From the NCBI RefSeq assembly GCF_020520285.1, contig NZ_CP084742.1:4340001-4404000 (forward strand): a stretch of 64,000 nt of DNA, given 5' to 3'. Within the stretch, counting starts at the first letter, position 1. Each line of letters begins with the position of its first letter. A program made the position numbers and the translations under genes. Shown piece by piece: positions 52,409-63,381 of the stretch. The stretch is from Pseudomonas sp. L5B5. Lineage in GTDB: Bacteria > Pseudomonadota > Gammaproteobacteria > Pseudomonadales > Pseudomonadaceae. The notes beneath the pieces are model-generated. The model ran no database searches. It saw only the letters and a list, made by a program, of their open reading frames with translations, and was not told the DNA's origin.

Positions 52409-53161
52409 TCAGCGGCGGCCGCGGCTTCTGTCGATCTCGTAGTTGTACGAGGCGGTGATTTCCACGCTGCCGTTGTTGAGCATGTCGGCAGGAGGCTTGG
52501 GCAGCGGCTGGGCGCGGCGGATCATGTCCAGTGTGGCGCGGTCCAGGTCGGCGTTACCCGAGCGCCCGACCAGCTCGTAGGACAGGACCTTGCCTTCGGC
52601 ATCCACGACGAAGCGCAGGGAGTTGGTGCCTTCCTTGCCGCGTCGCTGGGCTTCACCCGGGTAGCGCTTGTATTTGGCCAGGTGCGCCTGCAACTCGCCC
52701 TGCCAGTTGGCCTTGGCGGCCGCCTGGGCCGGCGATGGCCCTGCGGTTGCCGGTGCGGGGTTGCTGGAGGTCGTCGGCGTTACCGGGGCGTCGCTGGGCT
52801 TCTCGTCGGAAGGTTTTTCCTTGGGCGGCTCAGGCTTGACCACGGGTTTGGGCGGCTGTGGCTTGGGCTTCTGCTTGACCGGCTTGGGCACCGAGATGGT
52901 GGGCTTGGGTGCCTCGGCCAGCTTGGGCAGCGGCAGCTCTTCCACCGGCGCCGGGGGCTGCGGCGGGGTGACCACCTTGGGCGGTGCCGGAGGCGGTGGC
53001 ACAGGGGCAGGCGCCAGCTCCACCACCATGGCCTGGGGTGGAATGGGCGGCGGCTGAGGCTTGGACCAGTTGAGGGCGAGTGCGATCGCCAGCGCATGGA
53101 CGCCCAGCACCACGGCCAGGCTACCGCTGTAACGCGTCAGTCTTTGGCGCGTCGTGATCAT
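52409..53161 (-). CDS. tonB: TonB energy-transducing protein
   Basis: Links the ExbBD motor to outer-membrane receptors. The 250-residue protein has an N-terminal membrane anchor (about 12-31). A Pro-rich periplasmic spacer (about 38-140, with KPxPKP-type repeats) precedes the TonB C-terminal domain (RYPGEAQRRGKEGTNSLRFVVDAEGKVLSYELV). The ATG overlaps the exbD stop by 4 bases. It is the third gene of an exbB-exbD-tonB operon. Confidence 0.96.
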   Translation of the reverse strand: MITTRQRLTRYSGSLAVVLGVHALAIALALNWSKPQPPPIPPQAMVVELAPAPVPPPPAPPKVVTPPQPPAPVEELPLPKLAEAPKPTISVPKPVKQKPKPQPPKPVVKPEPPKEKPSDEKPSDAPVTPTTSSNPAPATAGPSPAQAAAKANWQGELQAHLAKYKRYPGEAQRRGKEGTNSLRFVVDAEGKVLSYELVGRSGNADLDRATLDMIRRAQPLPKPPADMLNNGSVEITASYNYEIDRSRGRR

Positions 53162-53586
53162 TTCTTGGCTGCCGTCTCAAGTCCGACCAGGCCGACCTTC
53201 AGGTAACCGGCCGCCCGCAGGGTGTCCATCACGCTCATCAGGTCGCCGTAGTCAACGCCCTTGTCGGCCTGGAAGAAGACCGTGGTGTCCTTCTTGCCCT
53301 GGGTCTTGGCGTCGAGGGCAGCGCCCAGGGTCTCGGCCTTGATTTCGTCGTCGCCGAGGAACAGGCGCTGGTCGGCCTTGACGCTGAGGAACACCGGTTT
53401 CTCGGGGCGCGGCGCCGGCTTGGCGCTGGAGGCAGGGAGATCGACCTTGATGTCCACGGTGGCCAGGGGCGCGGCCACCATGAAGATGATCAACAGCACC
53501 AGCATCACGTCGATGAACGGCGTGACGTTGATCTCGTGGTTTTCGGCCAGGTCGTCGCCTGCCCCTTCCTTCAAATGCAAGCCCAT
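53158..53586 (-). CDS. exbD: Biopolymer transporter ExbD
   Basis: Proton-driven motor subunit, 142 residues. One membrane segment (about 25-43) includes the essential Asp in INVTPFIDVMLVLLIIFM, followed by a periplasmic domain. It is 6 bases after exbB and overlaps tonB. Confidence 0.97.
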   Translation of the reverse strand: MGLHLKEGAGDDLAENHEINVTPFIDVMLVLLIIFMVAAPLATVDIKVDLPASSAKPAPRPEKPVFLSVKADQRLFLGDDEIKAETLGAALDAKTQGKKDTTVFFQADKGVDYGDLMSVMDTLRAAGYLKVGLVGLETAAKK

Positions 53587-53592
53587 GGCCGA

Positions 53593-54597
53593 TTACCCCA
53601 CTTTCACCATGTGCGGTTGTGCGGAACGCTCGCTTGGCTGGTGGTCCAGGTCGCGGCTGACCAGCAGCAGGACTTCTGCCGAGGCGTCCGTTACCTGGGC
53701 CTTGTAGCCGGTGATGGAGCGGGCGAAGACGTTGTAGATCACGACCGCCGGGATCGCGGCGACCAGGCCCAGGGCGGTGGCCAGCAGGGCCTCGGCGATA
53801 CCCGGGGCAACCACGGCGAGGTTGGTGGTCTGGGTTTTGGCGATGCCGATGAAGCTGTTCATGATGCCCCACACGGTGCCGAACAGGCCGACGAAGGGGG
53901 CAGTGGAACCGATGGTGGCCAGCACGCCGGTACCGCTGCTCATGTTGCGGCCACAGGCAGCAACCAGGCGCTCCAGGCGGAAGCTGACGCGTTCCTTGAT
54001 GCCCTCTTTTTCACGGCTGTTGGCCGACAGGCGCATTTCTTCCAGGGCGTCATGGACCAGCAGGTTGGCCAGGGTGCCTTCCTTGGTCGCAGTAGCGCTG
54101 GCTTCCTTGAGGGTGGTGGCCTTTTTCAGCGCGGCGATTTCGTGGCGCAGGCGACGCTTGGCACCCATCAGCTCGAAGCCTTTGGCGATCCAGATGGTCC
54201 AGGTGATGATCGAGGCGATGGCCAGGCCGATCATCACCAGCTTCACGATGATGTCGGCGTTCTGGTACATGCCCCATGGGGAAAGATCGTGGGCCATGCC
54301 CAGGGTGTTATCGGCTTCCAGAACCTCGGGGAGGTCCTGGTCTGCCACAGGCTGGCCGTCGGCCTGGACCTGCTCTCCGGCTGCGGGAGCTGCAGCGGGT
54401 GCAGGCACCGCGGGGTCGGTGGCCGGGTGCTCGGCGGCAGGGGCTGCGGCGGCTGGCGCGGTGGCCGGTGCGTGCTGGTCGGCCCAGGCTGCGGTCGGGG
54501 CCAGCAGCAGGCTGCACAGCAGCGCAGCGACTGCGCTCATGGTGCGCAGCGGGCTTGGGCGTTTGGTTGGCGAGACGGAGAATGGGTTGCTTGTCAT
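53593..54597 (-). CDS. exbB: Biopolymer transporter ExbB (long form)
   Basis: Motor subunit of the TonB system, 334 residues. An N-terminal signal-like hydrophobic segment (about 20-40) precedes an Ala/Pro/Glu-rich periplasmic stretch (about 45-95). The MotA/TolQ/ExbB core with three membrane segments follows (VMIGLAIASIITWTIWIA; LATIGSTAPFVGLFGTVWGIMNSFIGI; ALLATALGLVAAIPAVVIYN). The extension is typical of Pseudomonas ExbB, compared with about 244 residues in E. coli. It is the first gene of the operon. Confidence 0.95.
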   Translation of the reverse strand: MTSNPFSVSPTKRPSPLRTMSAVAALLCSLLLAPTAAWADQHAPATAPAAAAPAAEHPATDPAVPAPAAAPAAGEQVQADGQPVADQDLPEVLEADNTLGMAHDLSPWGMYQNADIIVKLVMIGLAIASIITWTIWIAKGFELMGAKRRLRHEIAALKKATTLKEASATATKEGTLANLLVHDALEEMRLSANSREKEGIKERVSFRLERLVAACGRNMSSGTGVLATIGSTAPFVGLFGTVWGIMNSFIGIAKTQTTNLAVVAPGIAEALLATALGLVAAIPAVVIYNVFARSITGYKAQVTDASAEVLLLVSRDLDHQPSERSAQPHMVKVG

Positions 54598-54672
54598 GCT
54601 GGCCGGACCTGAGAGAAGAATAGGGTGATTGTCCTTCTAGGCCTCGCAGGGCCGAGAACAAAATGGGCGGTC

Positions 54673-54687
54673 ATTATTGCAAGTAAT
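54673..54687 (-). promoter_or_regulatory. Possible Fur-type box upstream of exbB
   Basis: ATTATTGCAAGTAAT is an imperfect palindrome (ATTA ... TAAT) 76 bases before exbB, in an AT-rich stretch. Iron control of exbBD-tonB is common, but this site departs from the Fur consensus. Confidence 0.35.
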
Positions 54688-54786
54688 TCTTGTTAACAGA
54701 AGTAATAGAGTATCTTTTTTTCCTCGATTGCTAGCCGTTCGTCCACCGCGAAAGCTAGGCTTGACCTTTATGCAAGGAGTTTTCTG

Positions 54787-55644
54787 ATGTCTGCCCCCTC
54801 TGTTCTGATCGCCGGTTGCGGCGATGTCGGAAGTCGCCTCGCGACTCAACTGCTGGCCGAGCAATGGCGGGTCTATGGCTTGCGGCGCACCGTGTCGCGC
54901 CTGCCCCAGGGCGTGCTTGGCGTCGCCGGTGACCTGTTCAGCGAGCAATGCCCCGCACTCTGGCCCCAGGAGTCCCCGGACTACCTGGTGTATTGCGCAG
55001 CCGCCACCGAGCACGATGAGGCCGGGTATCGCGCGGCCTATGTCGAGGGGTTGCAGCACGTGCTGGGCTGGCTCGAACAGCATGGTCAGCGACCCAAGCG
55101 CTTGCTGTTCGTGTCCAGTAGCAGTGTTTATGAGCAGAAGGATGGCGAGTGGGTCGATGAAACGTCCCTGGCCGAGGCTGCGGCCTATTCCGGGCGCTTG
55201 ATGCTGGAGGCCGAACAGGTAGCCCTGGGTAGTGGGATTCCCGCCAGCGTGGTGCGCTTGACCGGTATCTATGGCCCTGGCCGCGAGTGGCTGCTGACCC
55301 AGGTGCGCCGTGGTTATCGCGTGGCGATCGAACCGCCCCTGTACGGCAACCGTATCCATGCCGACGATGCCGCGGGGTTGCTGGCGTTCCTGCTCAAGGC
55401 GGACCGCAGCGGCCAGGAGCTGGATGACTGCTATATCGGTGTGGATGACGCGCCTGCGCCCCTGGCGGACGTGGTTGACTGGTTGCGCGAGTACCTGGGC
55501 GTCACGGAGTGGGCTGAGGATGCCAGTGTGCGGCGCACGGGCAGCAAGCGTTGCAGCAATGCGCGGGCCAGAGCGTTGGGCTGGCTGCCGCGCTATCCGA
55601 GTTATCGCGAGGGTTATGCGGCGATTCTCGAGGGACAGGGCTGA
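54787..55644 (+). CDS. NAD(P)-dependent epimerase/dehydratase-like protein (YeeZ type)
   Basis: Short-chain oxidoreductase-fold protein, 285 residues, with an N-terminal Rossmann motif LIAGCGDVGSRLATQL. The middle has FVSSSSVYEQKDGEWVDE and the substrate block VRLTGIYGPGREWLL with NRIHADDAAGLLAFLL. The substrate is unknown. It is transcribed divergently from exbB, with AAGGAG upstream. Confidence 0.87.
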   Translation: MSAPSVLIAGCGDVGSRLATQLLAEQWRVYGLRRTVSRLPQGVLGVAGDLFSEQCPALWPQESPDYLVYCAAATEHDEAGYRAAYVEGLQHVLGWLEQHGQRPKRLLFVSSSSVYEQKDGEWVDETSLAEAAAYSGRLMLEAEQVALGSGIPASVVRLTGIYGPGREWLLTQVRRGYRVAIEPPLYGNRIHADDAAGLLAFLLKADRSGQELDDCYIGVDDAPAPLADVVDWLREYLGVTEWAEDASVRRTGSKRCSNARARALGWLPRYPSYREGYAAILEGQG

Positions 55645-55679
55645 GATCGACCGAGTGGCTTGATGTCGGGTGTGGAGGC

Positions 55680-55765
55680 TGCGTCTGGCTACCCGGGGAC
55701 GCCGCTGCCGATAAGGCAGGGGGCCCGGGGCGCTCATTGCAGCCTGCGACAGCGGCTACAGGCGG
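55680..55765. repeat. REP-like repeat between converging genes
   Basis: GCCTGCGACAGCGGCTACAGG and a facing GGCTACCCGGGGACGCCGCTGCCG half resemble the CTGTAGCCGCTG REP family. It lies between the epimerase stop and the lipoprotein stop and probably ends or protects both transcripts. Confidence 0.6.
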
Positions 55766-55766
55766 T

Positions 55767-56507
55767 TTACTGTTTTTCCAGCAGCCATTGTTGATTGCCC
55801 GGAGTCAGCGACGGCACTTCGTCTGCCAGGGCGGTGTTGACCGCCTGGAAGATCTCCAGCTGCTGGTCCTTGCGCACGAAGATCCAGGAGTTGCCGCGGC
55901 CATTGAACTGCAGCCAGATGCTGTCGTTGCCGCCACTCATCGATGCGCAGTCGCCGGCCAGGCACAGGGCATAACGATCAGCGCCCGGCAGGCCTTGTAC
56001 GACACCATCGGCCTGGAACTGCACGCTGTTGCCCAAGCCTGGGCCGCTGGTGATCTTCCATTTGCCACCCAGGTATGCCGAATACAAGGCGCGTTCGAAG
56101 TTGGCGCCCAGGGGCGCGCCTTCGGGGGCCGGATCCTTGGGGCGGTCGAAGACTTGCTCGGGCTCGTTGTCGTTGGCGACCTGGAGCAGTTGCTTGCCGT
56201 TGCGCTTGAGCTCGGTGGGAGCGCTGCCGTAGACCTCGACCCTGGCCGTGTCGGAGCTTTCGCTGGGCAGCTTGCCCTCAACGGTCTCGAAGCCATTGGT
56301 GTAGCGAGCCTGGCCAGCCTTGGTGTTGATCTCCCATTCCAGGTTCGGGCCGTATGCCTGGAGGGCTTCACGCAAAGGGCCACCCTTGGAGGCTGCGTCG
56401 ATCGCCACCTGGTTGATCCAGACGCCACCGACGTCATGTTTGGTGGGGTCGCTGGCACAACCGCCGAGCAATACGGCGAGCAGCGAAACAGCTAGCGCTT
56501 TGCGCAT
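55767..56507 (-). CDS. Hypothetical lipoprotein
   Basis: A 246-residue protein with a lipoprotein signal (MRKALAVSLLAVLLGGC, lipobox LGGC, Cys at residue 17). Two similar halves may be present: an N-terminal GGVWINQVAIDAASKGGPL part and a C-terminal GKWKITSGPGLGNSVQF part with a LCLAGDC pair. No family was recognised. It lies downstream of ridA on the same strand but after a terminator, so it is probably its own unit. Confidence 0.8.
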   Translation of the reverse strand: MRKALAVSLLAVLLGGCASDPTKHDVGGVWINQVAIDAASKGGPLREALQAYGPNLEWEINTKAGQARYTNGFETVEGKLPSESSDTARVEVYGSAPTELKRNGKQLLQVANDNEPEQVFDRPKDPAPEGAPLGANFERALYSAYLGGKWKITSGPGLGNSVQFQADGVVQGLPGADRYALCLAGDCASMSGGNDSIWLQFNGRGNSWIFVRKDQQLEIFQAVNTALADEVPSLTPGNQQWLLEKQ

Positions 56508-56526
56508 GACGAAATCCTTTCAGAAC

Positions 56527-56556
56527 GAAAACGGCGCAGCCTGAACGGCTGCGCCG
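56527..56556 (-). terminator. Rho-independent terminator after ridA
   Basis: A perfect 10-bp stem CGGCGCAGCC / GGCTGCGCCG with a 5-base loop is followed on the minus strand by TTTT. It lies 7 bases past the ridA stop. Confidence 0.88.
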
Positions 56557-56562
56557 AGGGTG

Positions 56563-56943
56563 TCACTCGATGACCAGAATGGCATCCATTTCAACCTGGG
56601 CACCCTTTGGCAGGGCGGCCACGCCAATGGCGGCGCGGGCTGGGTAAGGCTGTTCGAAGTACTTGCCCATGAGCTCGTTGACCTTGGCGAAGTGGCTCAG
56701 GTCGGTGAGGAAGATGTTCAGCTTGACGATGTCCTTGAACGAACCGCCTGCCGCCTCGGCAACCGACTTGAGGTTCTCGAACACCTGGATGGTCTGGGCT
56801 TCGAAGCCTTCTACCAGCTCCATGGTCTTTGGATCCAGCGGGATCTGGCCCGACATGTAGACGGTGTTGCCAGCCTTGATTGCCTGGGAGTAGGTGCCAA
56901 TGGCGGCCGGGGCCTTGTCGCTGGTAATAACGGTCTTGGTCAT
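56563..56943 (-). CDS. ridA: Enamine/imine deaminase RidA
   Basis: Deaminates reactive enamines made by PLP enzymes. The 126-residue trimeric protein has [23 protein letters not shown] at the N-terminus and the signature [22 protein letters not shown], including the catalytic Arg. It follows spoT by 36 bases on the same strand. Confidence 0.97.
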   Translation of the reverse strand: MTKTVITSDKAPAAIGTYSQAIKAGNTVYMSGQIPLDPKTMELVEGFEAQTIQVFENLKSVAEAAGGSFKDIVKLNIFLTDLSHFAKVNELMGKYFEQPYPARAAIGVAALPKGAQVEMDAILVIE

Positions 56944-56979
56944 GAATGACTCCTTGTAATGGGCGGGCTATGTGGCGGG

Positions 56980-59085
56980 TTAGGCACGCATGCGGGTGAT
57001 GCGGATGACTCCGATCAGGGCGCGCAGTTTCTTGATCACACGGGCCAGGTGTACGCGGTCGTGCACGCTGACCACCAGTTGGACCACGCTGATGCGGCCA
57101 TCGCGTTCGTCCATGCTGATTTTCTCGATGTTGCCGTCGGCGGCATTGACACTGCTGGCCAGCAGGGCGATCAGGCCGCGCTGGTGCTCCAGTTCGACGC
57201 GCAGTTCGACGTTGAACTCGCCGGTGACATCCTTGGCCCAGGACAGCTGGATGCATTTTTCCGGGTTGTGGCGGATTTCACTGATGTTGCGGCAGTTCTC
57301 CAGGTGCACCACCATCCCTTTGCCTGCTGACAGGTGGCCGACGATGGGGTCGCCCGGAATCGGCGTGCAGCATTTGGCGTAGCTCAAGACCAGGCCTTCG
57401 GTGCCGCGAATGGCCAGCGGGCCTTCCGGGCTCGGTAGCTGTTCGCCCTCGCCCAGCAGGCGACGAGCCACGACGTAGGCCATGCGGTTGCCCAGGCCGA
57501 TGTCTTCCAGCAGGTCCTCGATCAACTCCAGGCGGTATTCGTGGAGGATCGCCTGGACCCGTTCGGCCGGGATTTTCTCCAGGGCGCTGTCGAAACCGTT
57601 GAGTACCTTGTTCAGCAGGCGCTCGCCGAGGCTGATGGATTCGGAGCGGCGCTGCAGCTTGAGGGCATGGCGAATGTGAGTGCGGGCCTTGCCGGTGACC
57701 ACGAAGTTGAGCCACGCAGGATTGGGCCGGGCGCCGGGGGCGCTGACGATTTCTACGGTCGAGCCGCTTTGCAGCGGTTCGGACAATGGCGCCAGGCGGC
57801 GATTGATGCGGCAGGCGATGCAGCTGTTGCCCACGTCGGTGTGCACCGCGTAGGCGAAGTCGACCGCCGTGGAGCCCTTGGGCAGCTCCATGATCCGGCC
57901 CTTGGGCGTGAACACGTAGACCTCGTCCGGGAACAGGTCGATCTTCACGCTCTCGATGAATTCCAGCGAGTTGCCGGCCCGCTGCTGCATCTCCAGGACG
58001 CCCTTGACCCATTGGCGGGCGCGGGCGTGGGTACCCTTGGGCTGCTCGTCGCCACTGGACTTGTACAGCCAGTGGGCGGCGATGCCGTTGTTGGCCATTT
58101 CTTCCATTTCCCGGGTGCGGATCTGGATCTCGATCGGAACCCCGTGCATGCCGAACAGCGTGGTATGCAGCGATTGGTAGCCGTTGGCCTTGGGAATGGC
58201 GATGTAGTCCTTGAAGCGTCCGGGCAGCGGCTTGTACAGGTTGTGTACGGCGCCGAGCACGCGATAGCAGGTATCGACCTTGTCGACGATGATCCGGAAC
58301 GCGTAGACGTCCATGATTTCGTTGAAGGCCCGGCGCTTGCCGCGCATCTTCTTGTAGATGCCGTAGAGGTGTTTCTGGCGCCCGCTGACTTCGCCCTGGA
58401 TGCCGTCGATGGCCAGGCAGTGTCCCAGGGATTCCTCGATCTTGTTGACGATTTCCTTGCGGTTGCCCCGGGCGCGCTTGACCGCCTGGTAGATCCGCGC
58501 GGAGCGCATCGGGTGCATGGCCTTGAAGCCCAGGTCCTCGAATTCGATGCGCACGGTGTGCATGCCCAGGCGGTTGGCGATGGGCGCATAGATTTCCAGG
58601 GTTTCCTTGGCGATTCGCCGGCGTTTTTCGCCGGACAGCACTTCCAGGGTGCGCATGTTGTGCAGGCGGTCGGCTAGCTTGACCAGGATCACGCGGATAT
58701 CGCGGGCCATGGCCATGGCCATCTTCTGGAAGTTCTCGGCTTGCGCTTCGGCCTTGGTCTCGAAGTTCATCTGGGTCAGTTTGCTGACCCCGTCGACCAG
58801 TTCGGCCACGGTTTCGCCGAATTGCGCGCTGAGCGCTTCCTTGGCGATGCCGGTGTCTTCGATCACGTCATGCAGCATCGCGGCCATCAGGCTCTGATGG
58901 TCCATGTGCATGTCGGCAAGAATGTTCGCTACCGCGAGTGGGTGCGTGACGTACGCCTCGCCGCTGCGACGGCGCTGACCGTCATGGGCTTGTTCGGCGT
59001 AGAAGTACGCTCGGCGGACCAGGTTCACCTGATCCGTGCCGAGATAGGTCGATAAGCGATCGGCGAGGGCGTCTATGCTCGGCAT
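56980..59085 (-). CDS. spoT: (p)ppGpp synthetase/hydrolase SpoT
   Basis: Bifunctional stringent-response enzyme, 701 residues. The HD hydrolase domain (AAMLHDVIEDTG near 67-78) is intact. The synthetase domain follows (RRAFNEIMDVYAFRIIVD, YKDYIAIPKANGYQSLHT-like), then a TGS domain (VYVFTPKGRIMELPKGSTAVDFAYAVHTDVG) and a C-terminal ACT domain (FNVELRVELEHQRGLIALLA). It lies between rpoZ and ridA, the common gammaproteobacterial order rpoZ-spoT. Confidence 0.97.
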   Translation of the reverse strand: MPSIDALADRLSTYLGTDQVNLVRRAYFYAEQAHDGQRRRSGEAYVTHPLAVANILADMHMDHQSLMAAMLHDVIEDTGIAKEALSAQFGETVAELVDGVSKLTQMNFETKAEAQAENFQKMAMAMARDIRVILVKLADRLHNMRTLEVLSGEKRRRIAKETLEIYAPIANRLGMHTVRIEFEDLGFKAMHPMRSARIYQAVKRARGNRKEIVNKIEESLGHCLAIDGIQGEVSGRQKHLYGIYKKMRGKRRAFNEIMDVYAFRIIVDKVDTCYRVLGAVHNLYKPLPGRFKDYIAIPKANGYQSLHTTLFGMHGVPIEIQIRTREMEEMANNGIAAHWLYKSSGDEQPKGTHARARQWVKGVLEMQQRAGNSLEFIESVKIDLFPDEVYVFTPKGRIMELPKGSTAVDFAYAVHTDVGNSCIACRINRRLAPLSEPLQSGSTVEIVSAPGARPNPAWLNFVVTGKARTHIRHALKLQRRSESISLGERLLNKVLNGFDSALEKIPAERVQAILHEYRLELIEDLLEDIGLGNRMAYVVARRLLGEGEQLPSPEGPLAIRGTEGLVLSYAKCCTPIPGDPIVGHLSAGKGMVVHLENCRNISEIRHNPEKCIQLSWAKDVTGEFNVELRVELEHQRGLIALLASSVNAADGNIEKISMDERDGRISVVQLVVSVHDRVHLARVIKKLRALIGVIRITRMRA

Positions 59086-59142
59086 GATGTCTCCTGCCGT
59101 AAGCTGTGATCCCGCGCCGTGCTACGTCGACCAGGCATAGGC

Positions 59143-59406
59143 TTAGACGGCCTCGTTGGACTCGTCCTCGAAAGCAGCAAAAAGCGGCTCGTCTTCAACG
59201 ATCTCGGCTTCAGCGATAGCGGCGTAGTCGATCAGGCCTTCAGCGATTTCGCGCAGGGCAACAACGGTAGGCTTGTCGTTTTCCCATGCTACTTTCGGCT
59301 CTTTGCCGCCGGTGGCCAGCTGACGGGCACGCTTGGTAGAGAGCATGACCAGCTCAAAGCGGTTATCCACGTGTTCTAGGCAGTCTTCAACGGTTACGCG
59401 GGCCAT
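59143..59406 (-). CDS. rpoZ: RNA polymerase omega subunit RpoZ
   Basis: 87-residue omega subunit that aids beta' assembly and binds ppGpp. It has the family start [30 protein letters not shown]. An in-frame extension of 19 codons upstream is not used. It lies 57 bases before spoT. Confidence 0.97.
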   Translation of the reverse strand: MARVTVEDCLEHVDNRFELVMLSTKRARQLATGGKEPKVAWENDKPTVVALREIAEGLIDYAAIAEAEIVEDEPLFAAFEDESNEAV

Positions 59407-59469
59407 GGTCTTCCTCGTAGCAAATGCAATAAGCGCGGTGCCCGGATGGGCGAGCGGACTCAACAGTTT

Positions 59470-59506
59470 AAAAAATCACCAGCGTTTAGGGAAGCGCTGA
59501 TTTTTT
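59470..59506. terminator. Terminator between gmk and rpoZ
   Basis: AAAAAATCACCAGCG and CGCTGATTTTTT form a stem with a small bulge and T runs on both strands. It separates gmk from rpoZ. Confidence 0.75.
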
Positions 59507-59523
59507 GACCAAACCCTTCGACG

Positions 59524-59556
59524 CGCTGCAAGCACCAATGTAAAGCGCTTGCAGCG
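59524..59556. repeat. Inverted repeat downstream of gmk
   Basis: A perfect 10-bp stem CGCTGCAAGC / GCTTGCAGCG with a 13-base loop, 20 bases past the gmk stop. Together with the hairpin at 59470-59506 it gives a double stem at the end of gmk. Confidence 0.7.
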
Positions 59557-59575
59557 GTTTTGGGAAGTGCTGTTT

Positions 59576-61070
<1,495 letters not shown>

Positions 61071-61337
61071 GGAGGTTCCTCCGGTTCAGCGCCGTGCCAG
61101 CCACGAGCGGGCTGGGCGGGCCTGATAGTGATGAATTAAAGCCGACAGGCTGCGAAGGCGCAGGATTGTAGCGCAGTGCGGTCGGCGCCCCCAAACCCTG
61201 GTGCCGACAATGGCCATGGTTCATCGTGACAGGGCTTTGCAGGGGCAAATGCGCCTTTGGCCGTTTTTGGTGTGCCCTGGCGCGGCCCGGGCTTTATAAT
61301 GTCCGGCAGTTTTCCGTCCTCGTACAGGTGTTCCTCT

Positions 61338-62060
61338 ATGAAACGTCCAAGTGGTCGCGCCGCCGATCAGCTTCGCTCGATCCGCATCACCCGCAACTAC
61401 ACCAAACACGCCGAGGGATCCGTACTGGTCGAGTTTGGCGATACCAAAGTGATCTGCACGGTCAGCGTCGAGAACGGTGTGCCGCGCTTTCTCAAGGGCC
61501 AGGGCCAGGGTTGGCTGACCGCCGAATACGGCATGCTGCCGCGCTCCACCGGCGAGCGTAACCAGCGCGAGGCCAGTCGTGGCAAGCAGGGCGGCCGGAC
61601 GCTGGAGATCCAGCGCCTGATCGGTCGTTCGCTGCGTGCGGCACTGGATATGTCCAAGCTCGGCGACATCACGCTGTATGTCGATTGCGATGTGATCCAG
61701 GCCGATGGTGGTACCCGGACTGCATCCATTACGGGGGCGATGGTCGCCCTGGTGGACGCGCTGAAGGTGATCAAGAAGCGTGGCGGCCTGAAGGGTGGTG
61801 ATCCGCTCAAGCAGATGATCGCTGCGGTATCGGTTGGCATGTACCAGGGCGAACCGGTCCTGGATCTGGACTATCTTGAGGACTCGGCAGCCGAGACCGA
61901 CCTCAACGTCGTGATGACCAGCACCGGTGGGTTCATCGAGGTGCAGGGCACCGCTGAAGGTGCGCCGTTCCAGCCTGCCGAACTGAATGCGATGCTGGCT
62001 CTCGCCCAGCAAGGCATGACTGAGATCTTCCAACTGCAACAGGCTGCCCTCGCTGATTGA
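61338..62060 (+). CDS. rph: Ribonuclease PH
   Basis: Phosphate-dependent 3' exonuclease that trims tRNA precursors, 240 residues. The family start [30 protein letters not shown] is used, with the active-site [31 protein letters not shown] region. The 267-base gap to yicC holds the divergent promoters, which I could not place. Confidence 0.97.
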   Translation: MKRPSGRAADQLRSIRITRNYTKHAEGSVLVEFGDTKVICTVSVENGVPRFLKGQGQGWLTAEYGMLPRSTGERNQREASRGKQGGRTLEIQRLIGRSLRAALDMSKLGDITLYVDCDVIQADGGTRTASITGAMVALVDALKVIKKRGGLKGGDPLKQMIAAVSVGMYQGEPVLDLDYLEDSAAETDLNVVMTSTGGFIEVQGTAEGAPFQPAELNAMLALAQQGMTEIFQLQQAALAD

Positions 62061-62090
62061 TCGAGGTCGCCACGGCAAGGAGAGCGTCAT

Positions 62091-62459
62091 ATGAGTGATG
62101 AGCAACTTCCGCTGCCCACGCCGAGCCATGAGGTTCGGCAATGGGCAATGTTCTGTCACCTGTCTGCCTTGCTGGGGCTGTGGCTTCCGTTCGGCACGCT
62201 GATCGGGCCGCTGATCCTCTGGCAGATGAAGCGCGAGACCGATCCCTTCATCGACGCCCAGGGCAAGGAGGCGCTGAACTTCCAGCTGACCGTCGCCATT
62301 GCTTCGGCGGTGTGCTTCCTGCTGATGTTCGTGCTGATCGGCTTCGTGTTGTTCGGCCTGCTGGCACTGGCTGCCCTGATACTGACCATCATTGGTGGAG
62401 TCAAGGCTGGAGAGGGTGTGCCTTATCGGTATCCCTTCACCTGGCGCCTGGTCAAATAG
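62091..62459 (+). CDS. DUF4870 membrane protein
   Basis: A 122-residue protein with three membrane segments (about 20-45, 65-90 and 90-110). The DUF4870 pattern is WAMFCHLSALLGLWLPFGTLIGPLILW ... DPFIDAQGKEALNFQLT. Function is unknown. It follows rph by 30 bases with GGAGAG upstream and ends at a strong terminator. Confidence 0.93.
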   Translation: MSDEQLPLPTPSHEVRQWAMFCHLSALLGLWLPFGTLIGPLILWQMKRETDPFIDAQGKEALNFQLTVAIASAVCFLLMFVLIGFVLFGLLALAALILTIIGGVKAGEGVPYRYPFTWRLVK

Positions 62460-62472
62460 ATCAAGCGAGCAC

Positions 62473-62502
62473 AAAAAAGCCGACAGTGATGTCGGCTTTT
62501 TT
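62473..62502. terminator. Bidirectional terminator between DUF4870 gene and crc
   Basis: A perfect 13-bp stem AAAAAAGCCGACA / TGTCGGCTTTTTT with a GTGA loop serves both converging genes. Confidence 0.95.
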
Positions 62503-62520
62503 GTAGGCATGAAAAGACGC

Positions 62521-63300
62521 TTAGATAGTCAGCGTCCAGTCATAGTCCACGATCAGCGGGGCATGCTGCGAGAAGCGTGGCTGACGAGGCAGGCGCGCGC
62601 TGCGCACGAAGCGACGCAGGCCCGGGGTCAGCAGCTGGTAGTCGAAGCGCCAGCCCAGGTTGAGCATTTCGGCCTGCTCGTTATCCGGCCACCAGCTGTA
62701 CTGGTCGCCTTCACGGCTGACTTCGCGCAAGGCGTCGACATAACCCATGTTGCCGATGATCTCGTCCATCCAGGCGCGTTCAGGCGCCAGGAAACCCGGA
62801 GACTGCTGGCTGTCGCGCCAGTTCTTGATATCCAGCTTCTGTTGGGCTACGTACAGCGAGCCACAATAGATGTACTCGCGCCGCTTGCGCCGCTGTTTAT
62901 CCAGGTAACGGGCGAAATCGTCCATTAGCTTGAACTTCTGGTTCAAGTCTTCATCGCCGTTCTGCCCTGATGGAAGCAGCAAGGTCGCGATGCTGACCTT
63001 GTCGAAATCGGCTTGCAGGTAGCGCCCGTAACGATCGGCTGTCTCGAAGCCGAGGCCGCTGATGACCGCCTTGGGCTGCAACCGCGAGTACAAAGCCACA
63101 CCACCTTGGGCGGGGACTTCGGCATCGCAGGCATAAAGGAAGTAGCCGTCCAGTTGGAAGGCTGGGTCGTCCAGTTCAAAGGCGGAGGCGCGGGTGTCCT
63201 GCAGGCAGATGACGTCGGCATTCTGTGCCTGCAGCCAACTGAGCAAACCACGCTCGACTGCAGCCTGAATACCATTGACGTTCACACTGATGATCCGCAT
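62521..63300 (-). CDS. crc: Catabolite repression control protein Crc
   Basis: Partner of Hfq in carbon catabolite repression of target mRNAs, 259 residues with an endonuclease/exonuclease/phosphatase fold. Catalytic residues of exonuclease III relatives are altered: QD instead of QE in CLQDTRAS, no DxN in CGSLYVAQQKLDI, and SQH instead of SDH near the end. This agrees with Crc not being a nuclease. The start MRIISVNVNGIQ is the family start. It diverges from pyrE, the known crc-pyrE pair. Confidence 0.96.
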   Translation of the reverse strand: MRIISVNVNGIQAAVERGLLSWLQAQNADVICLQDTRASAFELDDPAFQLDGYFLYACDAEVPAQGGVALYSRLQPKAVISGLGFETADRYGRYLQADFDKVSIATLLLPSGQNGDEDLNQKFKLMDDFARYLDKQRRKRREYIYCGSLYVAQQKLDIKNWRDSQQSPGFLAPERAWMDEIIGNMGYVDALREVSREGDQYSWWPDNEQAEMLNLGWRFDYQLLTPGLRRFVRSARLPRQPRFSQHAPLIVDYDWTLTI

Positions 63301-63381
63301 AAATGGCCCCAAAAATCACGTGCGTGTATGATACCCGAGCTCTACCTAATTAGCTAAATCCGTGGTATCTGGGGTTTTTTC

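Noticed and set aside
53593..54597. ExbB N-terminal extension as a fusion protein
   Set aside because: Pseudomonas ExbB proteins normally carry such a signal-like, Ala/Pro-rich extension.
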